This document shows positions 33,528 to 41,569 of a stretch of 49,886 bases of DNA, piece after piece (positions within the stretch are counted from its first letter, which is position 1; every line of letters begins with the position of its first letter). Origin of the DNA: UBA2108 sp002713215 (GTDB lineage Bacteria > Bacteroidota > Bacteroidia > Flavobacteriales_G > Salibacteraceae). A model generated the notes under the pieces. The model did not search any database. It had not been told where the DNA came from and saw only the letters and a program-made list of their open reading frames with translations. The position numbers and the translations under genes were made by a program. The DNA lies in assembly GCA_937891015.1 (NCBI GenBank), contig CALAPY010000102.1:1-49886 (forward strand). The letters run 5' to 3'.

Positions 33528-33953
33528 TTACTTGGTTGTGCCCCCTTGTTCCGCTAATTGTTGGGTAAAGGCATTGTCAATGGGCTCCCAAAGCTCAATT
33601 TTATTTCCTTCGTGGTCCATAATGTGCAGGAACTTACCATATTCATATTCTTCGATTTCATCGCAGATGGTAACACCTTGTGCTTCTAGTTCCTTTTTCA
33701 ACTCGAGCAAATTATCCACCCGAAAATTGATCATAAATTCCTTTTTGGAAGGTTCGAAGTACTTGGTAGATTGCTCAAATGGACTCCATTGCAGGTAGGC
33801 CGGATCGGTTGGATCATCAGCCTTTCGAAATTCGAATAACGATCCGTATTCGTTAGTGCTTAACCCTAGATGCTCTTTGTACCATTCCCTTGACTTTTTT
33901 GGGTCTTCACTTTTAAAAAAGATTCCTCCAATACCGGTGACTTTTTTTGCCAT
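33528..33953 (-). CDS. VOC-family (glyoxalase-like) protein
   Basis: A 141-residue protein with the paired beta-alpha-beta-beta-beta modules of the vicinal-oxygen-chelate fold. It opens with GIGGIFFKSEDPKKSREWYKEHLGL, and the second half ends in YGKFLHIMDHEGNKIELWEP. VOC members include glyoxalase I, dioxygenases and antibiotic-resistance proteins; the substrate here is unknown. I take MAKKVTG at 33953 as the start, because a longer frame from 33977 overlaps a good promoter -7 element (33975-33982). It appears to be transcribed alone. Confidence 0.85.
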   Translation of the reverse strand: MAKKVTGIGGIFFKSEDPKKSREWYKEHLGLSTNEYGSLFEFRKADDPTDPAYLQWSPFEQSTKYFEPSKKEFMINFRVDNLLELKKELEAQGVTICDEIEEYEYGKFLHIMDHEGNKIELWEPIDNAFTQQLAEQGGTTK

Positions 33954-33974
33954 GACTTTGTTTTTGTGACCCTT

Positions 33975-34006
33975 CAAATATATTGAAGTCCATCGGATTG
34001 TTTCAA
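33975..34006 (-). promoter_or_regulatory. Promoter of the VOC gene
   Basis: On the minus strand TTG (34006-34004), a 21-base spacer and TATATTTG (33982-33975) fit the Bacteroidota -33/-7 pattern, with the ATG 21 bases downstream. Confidence 0.55.
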
Positions 34007-34069
34007 CAAAAAAGGCGCTATTAAAGAATAATGTGGGTTAGAAATATTACCTAATTAAAAAGAAACGTC

Positions 34070-34108
34070 ATTCCTGCGAAAGCGGGAATCTAGAAATAAC
34101 ACTAGATT
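34070..34108. repeat. REP-like double hairpin
   Basis: ATTCCTGC-GAAA-GCGGGAAT (34070-34089) forms a tight stem-loop with one G-U pair. It overlaps a second dyad, AATCTAG (34087-34093) and CTAGATT (34102-34108). It sits in the 273-base gap before the VOC gene. Similar CGTCATTCC-type hairpins are dispersed in many bacterial genomes. A related stem with the same ATTCCTGC arm occurs at 49798-49831. Confidence 0.6.
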
Positions 34109-34250
34109 AGTTTCACTGAGCTCCTTCGTCGGTTCGTTGTCAAGCAAGGAATGAAGACTATTCACACATTGTTATACAACATGGCATTTTTTTCGTACTC
34201 CAGCCTCTTACTCTGTAAGTTATATTCAATACAATGGACCTTGTTTTGAG

Positions 34251-34955
34251 TTACCACTTGCCATGCATTTTATAAAATCCATGGAGTTGTTGATTCATTT
34301 TTTTTACAACGGTTTTTGGTTTTCGTTTAAATGGCAGTGAGTCTAGTTTTCTCACATAATATGGAAATGGCTTTCTAAGTTGAACAAATTGATCACTTTT
34401 AATAATCAAGGCACCAAAACCAAAATTGGTCCCACCCTGGTAAGAACTTCTTTGTTCAGGCCCATCTTTACCTGGTACACTTTCATAATAGTCAAAATGT
34501 TTAGCTGTATCTTGCTCAATGACTGTGAATTCTGCCGTTAAAAAGGAAGTATTGTTGAATTTTATGGTAGAGTCAACTTTTAAATCATCACCAATAAAAT
34601 ACAAACTGTCAAGTTGTTTATTTATGATAAACCTGGAATCGTCGCTTAGGAAAAAATAGGTGGAGCAGAAATCAAAGTTTTTGGCAAACGCCTTAATTAT
34701 TTGCAAATTAATTTCATCTTGTTGTTTTTTGACCTTCTCAGCCAATTTCCGTTTTCCGGCTTGATTTAGTGCATCAATTGATTTTTGTTTGGTTTTAAGA
34801 CGAACAAGGAGTGCTCCGTTGTGCAATAGGGTTATTTGTTGTTTGGCAGCTTCCTGTGCCAGCTTTTTGCGGCTTAGTTTCTCCTTCTGCTGGGCATATC
34901 CTGTAGCCCCTATCAGCAGAACAAAAAGGTACAGAACAATTTTTTTTAAGGACAT
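34251..34955 (-). CDS. Secreted protein of unknown function
   Basis: A 234-residue exported protein with signal peptide MSLKKIVLYLFVLLIGATGYAQQ. The next 60 residues are helical and rich in Lys and Gln (possible coiled coil). The rest is mixed alpha/beta with aromatic-rich strands (FDFCSTYFFLSDDSRFI and FPYYVRKLDSLPFKRKPKTVVKKM). No domain recognised. Similar proteins may exist in Bacteroidota, but I cannot name the family. It is a single gene. Confidence 0.7.
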   Translation of the reverse strand: MSLKKIVLYLFVLLIGATGYAQQKEKLSRKKLAQEAAKQQITLLHNGALLVRLKTKQKSIDALNQAGKRKLAEKVKKQQDEINLQIIKAFAKNFDFCSTYFFLSDDSRFIINKQLDSLYFIGDDLKVDSTIKFNNTSFLTAEFTVIEQDTAKHFDYYESVPGKDGPEQRSSYQGGTNFGFGALIIKSDQFVQLRKPFPYYVRKLDSLPFKRKPKTVVKKMNQQLHGFYKMHGKW

Positions 34956-35018
34956 AACAAGAGAAAAGAGAATGATTTGCCCGCAAGATAAAAAAAGAGC
35001 TTATCCCTGACCTTAAAC

Positions 35019-35723
35019 TTAAGAATTGCTGTGTTTTAATTGAGCAATCGATAGCAAATGCACAAACACAGCCAACGGCATTAAAAAGGAAGCAACAAGT
35101 ACGTAGGGGTATTGAAGAAAATCGATGGGGAAAGGTTCTATATCACCATATATTTCAGGAAGGTAGATCGTGGTTTGGAAAACAACAATGATACTTGCGA
35201 TTACCAAGAGCCCTAAATGATTCCACCAAAGGATTAGGTGCCGGTATTTGTTGAAATTGGAATAGGTAATGATGCCAATGAATAGTATGGAATAGGCATA
35301 AATCATGTCAAAATTATAACCTTCTATGGTTGCGTTTACATGCAATATTCCTTTAGCAACACTGAAATAGAACAACGTTTCAATAAAAATCCGCATCGTC
35401 TGGAAAAGGAATAACCCTCTTGAAGGAAGGTTTTGAATCCATCCAAACTTCTGGTTTTTATACACGAAGACTCCTGAGAATATGAAAAGAGGGATGATGG
35501 TAAATAAGGCAAAACGGGGAGGAAAATCCAGGGTGTACATGGCTTCGGTTTTCGTCAAAACATACAGGTACACATGCCAACCCAATAGGGCACCAAATAA
35601 GATGTACTTTCCTTTTTTTCGTGCAGCTTCCTTATTGTAGGTCTGGTTTATCGTCTTGTTCCCAACAAACAGCACAATGCAGGTCATTATAGTAGTTAGG
35701 GAGAGGTATCCAAATTCAAGCAT
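35019..35723 (-). CDS. Multi-pass membrane protein, partner of MarR
   Basis: A 234-residue integral membrane protein with about seven hydrophobic helices (roughly 5-22, 40-58, 72-92, 104-124, 140-155, 168-188 and 210-228). It has no recognised transport or enzyme motif. Its ATG lies one base after the stop of marR, so it is translated from the same message and is the natural candidate for the regulated target. Function unknown. Confidence 0.78.
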   Translation of the reverse strand: MLEFGYLSLTTIMTCIVLFVGNKTINQTYNKEAARKKGKYILFGALLGWHVYLYVLTKTEAMYTLDFPPRFALFTIIPLFIFSGVFVYKNQKFGWIQNLPSRGLFLFQTMRIFIETLFYFSVAKGILHVNATIEGYNFDMIYAYSILFIGIITYSNFNKYRHLILWWNHLGLLVIASIIVVFQTTIYLPEIYGDIEPFPIDFLQYPYVLVASFLMPLAVFVHLLSIAQLKHSNS

Positions 35724-35724
35724 A

Positions 35725-36144
35725 CTATCGAATTACAATTTTTTGATGAAGGAGGTTTAGAGCATCAGAACCATCTTCCTGCATTAAATGGCTTATTTCA
35801 TTCATGGCTTTTTTCCACTCGGGAATAACGTCGTTTACAAATGATTTTCCGATTGAGGTAATTTCTATAATCGGGAATTGATCTTTTTGAATAAACTCCC
35901 TATCAAAAAGCCTTTTAAGGTTGCGGTTTAGGGATGATTTTTCAAGTATGGTAATATCAGTCATTTGCCGTTGAGTGAGCCCTCCTTTTTTGGTAAGTAC
36001 AAAAAGAATACTGAGTTGACTGTCCGTAATGTTGAATGGTTTGAGGTACTTTCTAAAAATGTTGCCCACTGCGCGATTGATTCGCATCACTTTCCCAGAT
36101 ATGCAGGTGGAAGGATCGAAACCCTCCAGATTTTTATATTCCAT
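35725..36144 (-). CDS. MarR-family transcriptional regulator
   Basis: A 139-residue winged-helix regulator. The recognition region (LSILFVLTKKGGLTQRQMTDITILEKSSLNRNLKRLFDREFIQ) and the dimerisation helices at both ends match MarR. The wing-like segment reads KDQFPIIEITSIGKSF. MarR proteins are usually released from operators by small phenolic ligands. A perfect 16-base palindrome lies 18 bases upstream of its ATG (36163-36178), overlapping its own promoter, so it probably represses marR and the membrane gene behind it. The start is set close to the -7 element; an internal Met20 is an alternative. Confidence 0.88.
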   Translation of the reverse strand: MEYKNLEGFDPSTCISGKVMRINRAVGNIFRKYLKPFNITDSQLSILFVLTKKGGLTQRQMTDITILEKSSLNRNLKRLFDREFIQKDQFPIIEITSIGKSFVNDVIPEWKKAMNEISHLMQEDGSDALNLLHQKIVIR

Positions 36145-36148
36145 GAAA

Positions 36149-36156
36149 CAAATGTA
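36149..36156 (-). promoter_or_regulatory. Candidate -7 element for marR
   Basis: TACATTTG on the minus strand lies 4 bases upstream of the marR ATG. A TTG (36176-36174) is 17 bases upstream, inside the palindromic operator, so the operator would cover the -33 region. Confidence 0.45.
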
Positions 36157-36162
36157 ACGAAT

Positions 36163-36178
36163 AGTTGTATATACAACT
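36163..36178. promoter_or_regulatory. Perfect palindromic operator, probably for MarR
   Basis: AGTTGTATATACAACT is a perfect 16-base dyad located between the marR start and the plus-strand gene at 36293. Its size and symmetry match MarR-family operators, and it lies across the candidate marR -33 element. Binding is inferred, not shown. Confidence 0.75.
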
Positions 36179-36292
36179 TTAATTATCTGAATATGAAAAA
36201 TGCCAACCCAACCTGTGGAAGCTCGTCATTTCATTGAATCGGTGATAAGAATATTCATGGGTTCATAGGGTTAGCTCCTATATTTACAAAAA

Positions 36293-38641
36293 ATGAAACA
36301 CCTTGCTACTTTATTCTTAATTGGGTTAATGCAAGCCATGGCTTATGCTCAAGCTCCGGTTTTCGACTGGGTAAAAGCAACCCAGGGAACTTATAGAAGT
36401 TGGGCTAGGTCAGTATTAGTAGATCCGTTTGGTAATCTGGTGATTACAGGTGCTTTCGACGGGACCGTCGATTTCGATCCGGGGCCGTCGGCCTTTAACC
36501 TTACATCGAATAACAAATTCGATTGCTATGTGCTGAAACTGGATTCCAATGGAAATTTCCTTTGGGCAAAATCTTTTGGAGGGATCGGAAATGATGCTAC
36601 TTCATGGGCAGAGGTCGACCGAAATGGTAATGTTTATGTAGTTGGAGAATTTAGAGATACGGTTGATTTTGACCCTGGAACGGGTGTATATAAATTGCAT
36701 TCAACACTTAATAACTGGGACGATGGATTTCTGGTGAAGCTAGATGCCAATGGAAATTTTCAATGGGCCAATAAAATGGGAGGCCCTCCTGGTGATTATT
36801 ACCAGTCGATTGAAGTAGATGTTTTCGAGAATGTTTACTTAACCGGTTTCTTCTATGGTCCTGCCGATTTCGATCCAGGGGCAGGTGTGTACAATATAAA
36901 CTCCAAGGGGAATGGAGACATTTTTATTCAAAAACTGGATAAAAATGGGAATTTCAAATGGGCTAAAGGATTTGGTGGAAAGGAGAAGGATATTGGTTTT
37001 AGCATTCTTACGGATGACTTGGGTTTTGTGTATTTAACTGGAATTTATGGTGATACGGTAGACTTTGATCCCGGCTCAGGAACATCAAATTTAGTATCAG
37101 CAGGTAAGCAAAATTCCTTTGTACAAAAACTGGATAGTAACGGGAATTTTATTTGGGCCAAATCCTTTGGGGGAAATACTACCCTTAGTGTAAGCCTGGC
37201 TATAGATCCCAATCAAAATTTATTACTTACAGGTCATTACTTCACTGGAGGAGATTTTGACCCTGGCCCTGGAGTGTTCAACCTGGCACCTATCGGGGTA
37301 ATTAATTCCTTTGTTCTCAAACTGGATAATTCGGGTAATTTTCATTGGGCAAATTCGGCCTTTGCGGTTGGTCAATCTATTCAATCTGATAGTCTTGGGA
37401 ACGTGTACGTCCTTGGTGATTTTTCAGATACCTGTGACTTCGACCCGGATACCTCCACTTTTAATTTAATTTCAAATGGAGTCCGGGATGTGTTTATCCA
37501 GAAACTGGATTCTTCAGGAAAACTAACCTGGGCGCTTTCATTTGGTGCAGACAAATACGAAGGAGCGGCTTCTTTGTTTCTCGATCGAAAACTGAACATC
37601 TACAGTTGCGGTATATTTTACAGTTCAACTGTAGATTTTGATCCAGGTCCTCGAGTCTACAATTTGACCAATCCATCGCAACAAGAGGCATTTATTCATA
37701 AGATTAGTCAATGTAAAACCATAGAAACAGACAGCATTACAGCCTGTGATTCCATTAAATGGACCGATGGAAACACCTATTATTCCAGTAACAACAACGC
37801 TAAAGTTGTATTAACTAATTCAGTTGGTTGCGATTCGGTAATTGAATTAAGTCTCGAATTGAACAAGTCTTCTTTGGTTATCGACAACCAGCAGTCTTGT
37901 ACACCATATACCTGGATTGATGGAATTACCTATTCAGCGAGTAACGATACGGCAAAATACAGGCTTACGAATAGTGTGGGTTGTGATTCCATTATTACAC
38001 TAAACTTTATTCGAAATTATGCCAGCACAGTGACCGATACCCAAAAGGCCTGTAATAGTTACAGCTGGATTGATGGCAATACCTATACGGAGGATAACCA
38101 TTCGGCTAAGTACACCTTAATCAATTCACAAGGATGTGACTCGGTAATTACCCTGGACTTAAAGATCAACAAATTGGATAATGGAGTCACTTTTCAAAGC
38201 GATTCTGTTTTAACTGCTCATTCATTTAATGCCTCTTACCAATGGCTTAAATGTGATCAGAATTTTGAACCGATTCCATCTGAAATTAAGCAAGTAATGA
38301 TTGCGAATACCAATGGGCAATATGCGGTTGAAGTTGCTAAGAATGGATGTAAGGATACGTCCAATTGCATATCAGTTACCACTTTTGTTCCTCCGGTTTA
38401 TCCTGCTTTTACCTGTCGTTCTATCTATCCCAATCCCAGCCAGGGAGAACTTAGTGTGGTGTTGGGAGAGCTAAAAAATACTCGCATTCAATTGTATTCG
38501 ATTGAGGGTAAGATCATTGGATCCGAGGACAACATTTCAGGTCCCATTTACCAGCTGAATTTGGAATTACCTTCGGCTACTTATATTCTCGAAGTGGAAA
38601 CTGAATCGGGGACACATCGCTGCAGAATAGAGGTAAATTAG
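36293..38641 (+). CDS. T9SS cargo with FDPG beta-propeller repeats
   Basis: A 782-residue secreted protein. A signal peptide (MKHLATLFLIGLMQAMAYAQ) precedes seven tandem repeats of about 60 residues, each with a VDFDPGxGVYNL core preceded by LDSNGNFLWAKSFGG (residues ~25-470), which resembles SBBP-type beta-propeller blades. Three ~45-residue Cys-rich modules follow (CDSIKWTDGNTYYSSN and two copies). The protein ends with a T9SS type A sorting domain (SIYPNPSQGELSV ...). The DxD/N-rich turns could bind calcium (inference). It is probably a surface or secreted structural protein. Its stop overlaps the convergent MDR gene by 4 bases. It likely has its own promoter near TATATTTA, just upstream. 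Confidence 0.88.
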   Translation: MKHLATLFLIGLMQAMAYAQAPVFDWVKATQGTYRSWARSVLVDPFGNLVITGAFDGTVDFDPGPSAFNLTSNNKFDCYVLKLDSNGNFLWAKSFGGIGNDATSWAEVDRNGNVYVVGEFRDTVDFDPGTGVYKLHSTLNNWDDGFLVKLDANGNFQWANKMGGPPGDYYQSIEVDVFENVYLTGFFYGPADFDPGAGVYNINSKGNGDIFIQKLDKNGNFKWAKGFGGKEKDIGFSILTDDLGFVYLTGIYGDTVDFDPGSGTSNLVSAGKQNSFVQKLDSNGNFIWAKSFGGNTTLSVSLAIDPNQNLLLTGHYFTGGDFDPGPGVFNLAPIGVINSFVLKLDNSGNFHWANSAFAVGQSIQSDSLGNVYVLGDFSDTCDFDPDTSTFNLISNGVRDVFIQKLDSSGKLTWALSFGADKYEGAASLFLDRKLNIYSCGIFYSSTVDFDPGPRVYNLTNPSQQEAFIHKISQCKTIETDSITACDSIKWTDGNTYYSSNNNAKVVLTNSVGCDSVIELSLELNKSSLVIDNQQSCTPYTWIDGITYSASNDTAKYRLTNSVGCDSIITLNFIRNYASTVTDTQKACNSYSWIDGNTYTEDNHSAKYTLINSQGCDSVITLDLKINKLDNGVTFQSDSVLTAHSFNASYQWLKCDQNFEPIPSEIKQVMIANTNGQYAVEVAKNGCKDTSNCISVTTFVPPVYPAFTCRSIYPNPSQGELSVVLGELKNTRIQLYSIEGKIIGSEDNISGPIYQLNLELPSATYILEVETESGTHRCRIEVN

Positions 38642-39594
38642 GGTTGATCTTCCCATATCATGGCCACCTTTCCCTGGGTTCTCATGGCTTCAATGTATTC
38701 AATGGCTTCCGGAATTTGCTCATAAGGATAGGTTCTTTCAATGTGTACGCGAACTTTTCCAATGGCCATTAAATCTGCAATGGTTTTCAGGTCCGGTGTG
38801 CTGGCTTCTGCCGTAAATTGGGCCAGCTTAAATTTACTAAAACCAGCACGAATAAGTACACCCATCATGTGTGACATAGTTGTAAAACCGACCATGACTC
38901 CACGCTTACCCATTCTTGTGTAATCGCTGAAAGATAGGTTTCCATTGGTATCTACTACCAGGTCGTATTTTCCCTGGTGATCATGAATATTTTCTTCGTC
39001 GTAGGCAATTACCCTATCGGCTCCTAAACCCACTACAAAGTCTCTGTTTTTTGAAGAGCAAACCCCGGTTACCTCTGTACCATAAGCTTTTGCAATTTGA
39101 ACCGCAAAATGGCCGACTCCTCCGGAAGAACCATTAATAAGAACGGATTCACCTTCCTTTATTTTTCCATGAGTAATCAGTGCTTGTAATGCCGTAACAC
39201 CTGCGATGGGTACGCTGGCCATCTCCGCGAAGTTGTTTTCTTTTGGCATTAAACCACAAACCTTTGCTGGTACACAGGTATATTCAGCAAAAGCGCCACC
39301 AGCTAAATTTTCACCAAAAACCCGATCACCCACGTTAAAATGAGACACATTGTTTCCAACTTCTTCAACAACACCGGCAAAATCGGCTCCCATAATTTTA
39401 TCCTTGGGTTTGAACAAACCAAAACTAAATCGGGCAAAGAAGGGTGCTCCCCTTAAGATGTGCCAGTCGGCAGGGTTAGCAGAATTGGCCATTACTTTAA
39501 CCAACAAATGGCCGTCTTTTATTTTGGGTTTTTCAATGTCCTCCAGTTGAAGGACTTCAGGTCCTCCATAAACCGATTTTGTAATGGCTTTCAT
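38638..39594 (-). CDS. MDR-family NAD(P)-dependent alcohol dehydrogenase / quinone oxidoreductase
   Basis: A 318-residue medium-chain dehydrogenase. The N-terminal part reads VYGGPEVLQLEDIEKPKI ... GADFAGVVEEVG. The cofactor-binding turn is INGSSGGVGHFAVQIAKAYG (AXXGXXG-type). The structural-zinc Cys cluster is not seen, which places it in the zinc-independent quinone-oxidoreductase-like branch. It would reduce quinones, enones or similar carbonyls with NADPH. No linked pathway gene indicates the substrate. Confidence 0.85.
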   Translation of the reverse strand: MKAITKSVYGGPEVLQLEDIEKPKIKDGHLLVKVMANSANPADWHILRGAPFFARFSFGLFKPKDKIMGADFAGVVEEVGNNVSHFNVGDRVFGENLAGGAFAEYTCVPAKVCGLMPKENNFAEMASVPIAGVTALQALITHGKIKEGESVLINGSSGGVGHFAVQIAKAYGTEVTGVCSSKNRDFVVGLGADRVIAYDEENIHDHQGKYDLVVDTNGNLSFSDYTRMGKRGVMVGFTTMSHMMGVLIRAGFSKFKLAQFTAEASTPDLKTIADLMAIGKVRVHIERTYPYEQIPEAIEYIEAMRTQGKVAMIWEDQP

Positions 39595-39747
39595 ATAAGC
39601 GGTTTTAATTTCGTGGCATCAAATCTAGATTGGAATTAGGAATAATTGATTCTCAAACTACACGAGCCAGGTAATTTCAAGGACTAATGGTATTTATCCA
39701 ATGTTGCTATTGATTTTCCGTATTATTGAGGAGTAAAACAGACCATT

Positions 39748-39993
39748 TTGAGTTTACCGTTTATTTTATTTTCCCTTCTTTCTTCAATATCCTTGCTTTT
39801 GTATCTGGTAGATGGATATTATCAAAACGACATTAAAAAAGGAGTTTATCATATTGTTGGTTTCCTGTGTTTTGGAATCACCTCTTTGATCCTTATCAGA
39901 TACTTAAATATAATATTGGTATTCCTTATTCCATTTATTGTACTCCTCTATGTATTGGTGTTCTCTTCTAAAAAACGAAATAGAATGCGTTGA
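39748..39993 (+). CDS. Small membrane protein, uncertain
   Basis: An open frame for an 81-residue protein with two or three transmembrane helices (about 3-21, 33-48 and 50-70) and a basic tail (SSKKRNRMR). No ATG is available; the start would be TTG at 39748. A GAGGAG stretch at 39728-39733 could be a ribosome site. It occupies an otherwise empty region between two minus-strand genes. Coding is possible but unproven. Confidence 0.4.
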   Translation: MSLPFILFSLLSSISLLLYLVDGYYQNDIKKGVYHIVGFLCFGITSLILIRYLNIILVFLIPFIVLLYVLVFSSKKRNRMR

Positions 39994-40060
39994 ATTAATT
40001 GTAGCTTGATTTTACTGTTTCCAAACCATTAAAGTTAAGCGTTTAATTCATTCCTGTTGT

Positions 40061-40393
40061 TCAAGCATTGGTTGAAACCGCAATTAGCGCCTTCTCATTA
40101 AACTCAAGCTTTCTAAGGTTTACAAATGCTGAGCATTCCAAAATTGCCTCATGAATTTCAGGAAGACGCTCTTTAAGATCTCGTCCATTTGATAGTTCAA
40201 TCACAAGGGTTTCGTTTTTACCAACAAGGACAGAAGTCATACCTGTTCCAGGGTTGTCAATATCCGTCATACAGTCTATCCAGGCATTCATGTTATTACC
40301 ATAGAATCCCGGAAATCCCATGGTATCGGAGAAGACTTTATGGAAGGAGTTCCAGTCAACAATTTTATTGGTATCAATTTTAACAGTTTTCAC
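40061..40393 (-). CDS. Barstar-family protein
   Basis: A 110-residue protein with the barstar fold signature: helix MGFPGFYGNNMNAWIDCMTDI, the region that in barstar plugs the barnase active site. Barstar proteins inhibit ribonucleases. No barnase-like RNase is encoded nearby, so this may be an orphan inhibitor or have an unrelated partner. It starts 5 bases after the stop of a small single-helix membrane protein with which it is co-transcribed. Confidence 0.82.
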   Translation of the reverse strand: MKTVKIDTNKIVDWNSFHKVFSDTMGFPGFYGNNMNAWIDCMTDIDNPGTGMTSVLVGKNETLVIELSNGRDLKERLPEIHEAILECSAFVNLRKLEFNEKALIAVSTNA

Positions 40394-40398
40394 TCTTC

Positions 40399-40767
40399 TT
40401 ATGTATAGTTCATTCTCATGTGCATTGAAAGGGAATTCATATCGTGTTTAATATCTTCCAGAGTACGTATTCTGTTCCGTTGCTGCCTTAGCATGGCCAC
40501 ATAGGCCCAGGTTCCTACAGTTACAAAAGCCAATAACATATAAACCGCATTTCTCTTAACCTTTTTCCGGGTGTAGTTAAATTCAACTTTGGCGATTTTG
40601 CTTTTTAGTTCCTCAGGCAGATCACTTCGTTTAATGTGTTCCTGAAATCGATTAAATTCAATGATCAGTTGAAACAATTCATCATCTTCCACCACGCCGT
40701 CGGCCAAATGCCTTTCACATTCTGCATGAACGAATTCCAAGTATTTAAAACAGGTATCAAGTTCCAT
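40399..40767 (-). CDS. Small membrane-anchored protein upstream of barstar
   Basis: A 122-residue protein. Residues 1-68 are acidic and helical, residues ~74-93 form one transmembrane helix (NAVYMLLAFVTVGTWAYVAML), and residues 94-122 form a short basic/amphipathic tail. No family recognised. Its position just before the barstar gene, 5 bases apart, suggests a functional pair, perhaps a partner or target of the barstar-like protein (inference). A -7-like TAAATTTG lies about 70 bases upstream (40839-40846). Confidence 0.68.
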   Translation of the reverse strand: MELDTCFKYLEFVHAECERHLADGVVEDDELFQLIIEFNRFQEHIKRSDLPEELKSKIAKVEFNYTRKKVKRNAVYMLLAFVTVGTWAYVAMLRQQRNRIRTLEDIKHDMNSLSMHMRMNYT

Positions 40768-40835
40768 TTAAAAAGTAAACACCTTCTGGTCGATAAATCC
40801 TCGAGCCAATCTTGTTGGCGAAAAGGGGTATTTCC

Positions 40836-40852
40836 TTTCAAATTTACACTAT
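40836..40852 (-). promoter_or_regulatory. Shared promoter sequence, copy 1
   Basis: The 17 bases ATAGTGTAAATTTGAAA (minus strand) contain TAAATTTG, a TAnnTTTG -7 element, upstream of the 122-residue/barstar pair. The identical 17 bases occur at 47584-47600 upstream of a different operon. No -33 element is obvious at either site. Confidence 0.45.
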
Positions 40853-41044
40853 TAATGGTATTTATCTTTTGGCTTTGTTGAGCCGATTTATTCGTGCGAT
40901 CAAACACACTTAGTTAAGCATTTAAGAATTATCTATCAACCTGCAATTGGGTTGTGTTTTGACAATAGTTGAGTTTCGAAAGTGAATGGTAATTTTACCT
41001 ATTGCCAGGGCTTGTGGAAGTCCGGCGAAAAGAGAAGTTTCGGC
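40853..41044. other. Intergenic region upstream of the shared-promoter copy
   Basis: This 192-base stretch belongs to the 277-base gap between the minus-strand genes at 40767 and 41045. I see no gene, hairpin or other element in it. Confidence 0.4.
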
Positions 41045-41569
41045 TTATTTTATATCAGTTTGATTCTTTTGACCTATTAGTTTTCCGACTGCAGCAATGG
41101 TGAAAGCAATTACAATTGACATTAAGATTGAACTGATTAAATAGCTGGAAATACGTATTGGATCATCTTGCATATAATCTCGATGCAAGCTGGTAATTAT
41201 GATAAACCATTTCTCTATAAGAACCCCTATTCTAGAGAATATTGAAACTAAAAAGACAAGTAGAAACGACGACCCGGTTTTCTGAAACAAGAGTATAAAA
41301 GGTAAAACCATGGAACAAATACTAAAGAATACATATTGGGTGGTGTAATCTCTATTTAACCAGGAAATGGTTTGATCCTGATTCAAGCCATAGGTTAAAG
41401 TTTGAAACCCAAGATCCAGCAGATTCAGCACTCCCAACGAAATTATGATCCATTTTGCAATGAGTAAATTATGCCGAGACCATGATTGATTAATTCTGGA
41501 ATTCAAAATCCAGAGAAAGAGAATGGCGATTGGTAGGTTACCGTAGATCAGTTCATTGAGGTAAATCAT
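41045..41569 (-). CDS. Membrane protein, unknown
   Basis: A 174-residue membrane protein with about four hydrophobic helices (roughly 8-25, 38-60, 84-110 and 140-165). No motif recognised. Its start overlaps the stop of the upstream secreted-protein gene in ATGA fashion (41566-41569), so it is last in the long minus-strand run beginning at 47493. Confidence 0.68.
   Translation of the reverse strand: MIYLNELIYGNLPIAILFLWILNSRINQSWSRHNLLIAKWIIISLGVLNLLDLGFQTLTYGLNQDQTISWLNRDYTTQYVFFSICSMVLPFILLFQKTGSSFLLVFLVSIFSRIGVLIEKWFIIITSLHRDYMQDDPIRISSYLISSILMSIVIAFTIAAVGKLIGQKNQTDIK

Noticed and set aside
39748..39993. Strong call of a membrane protein gene here
   Set aside because: It has only a TTG start and no recognised family, so it is kept as a low-confidence feature rather than a finding.
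40061..40393. Complete barnase/barstar toxin pair
   Set aside because: No RNase-like gene is present on either side of the barstar gene.
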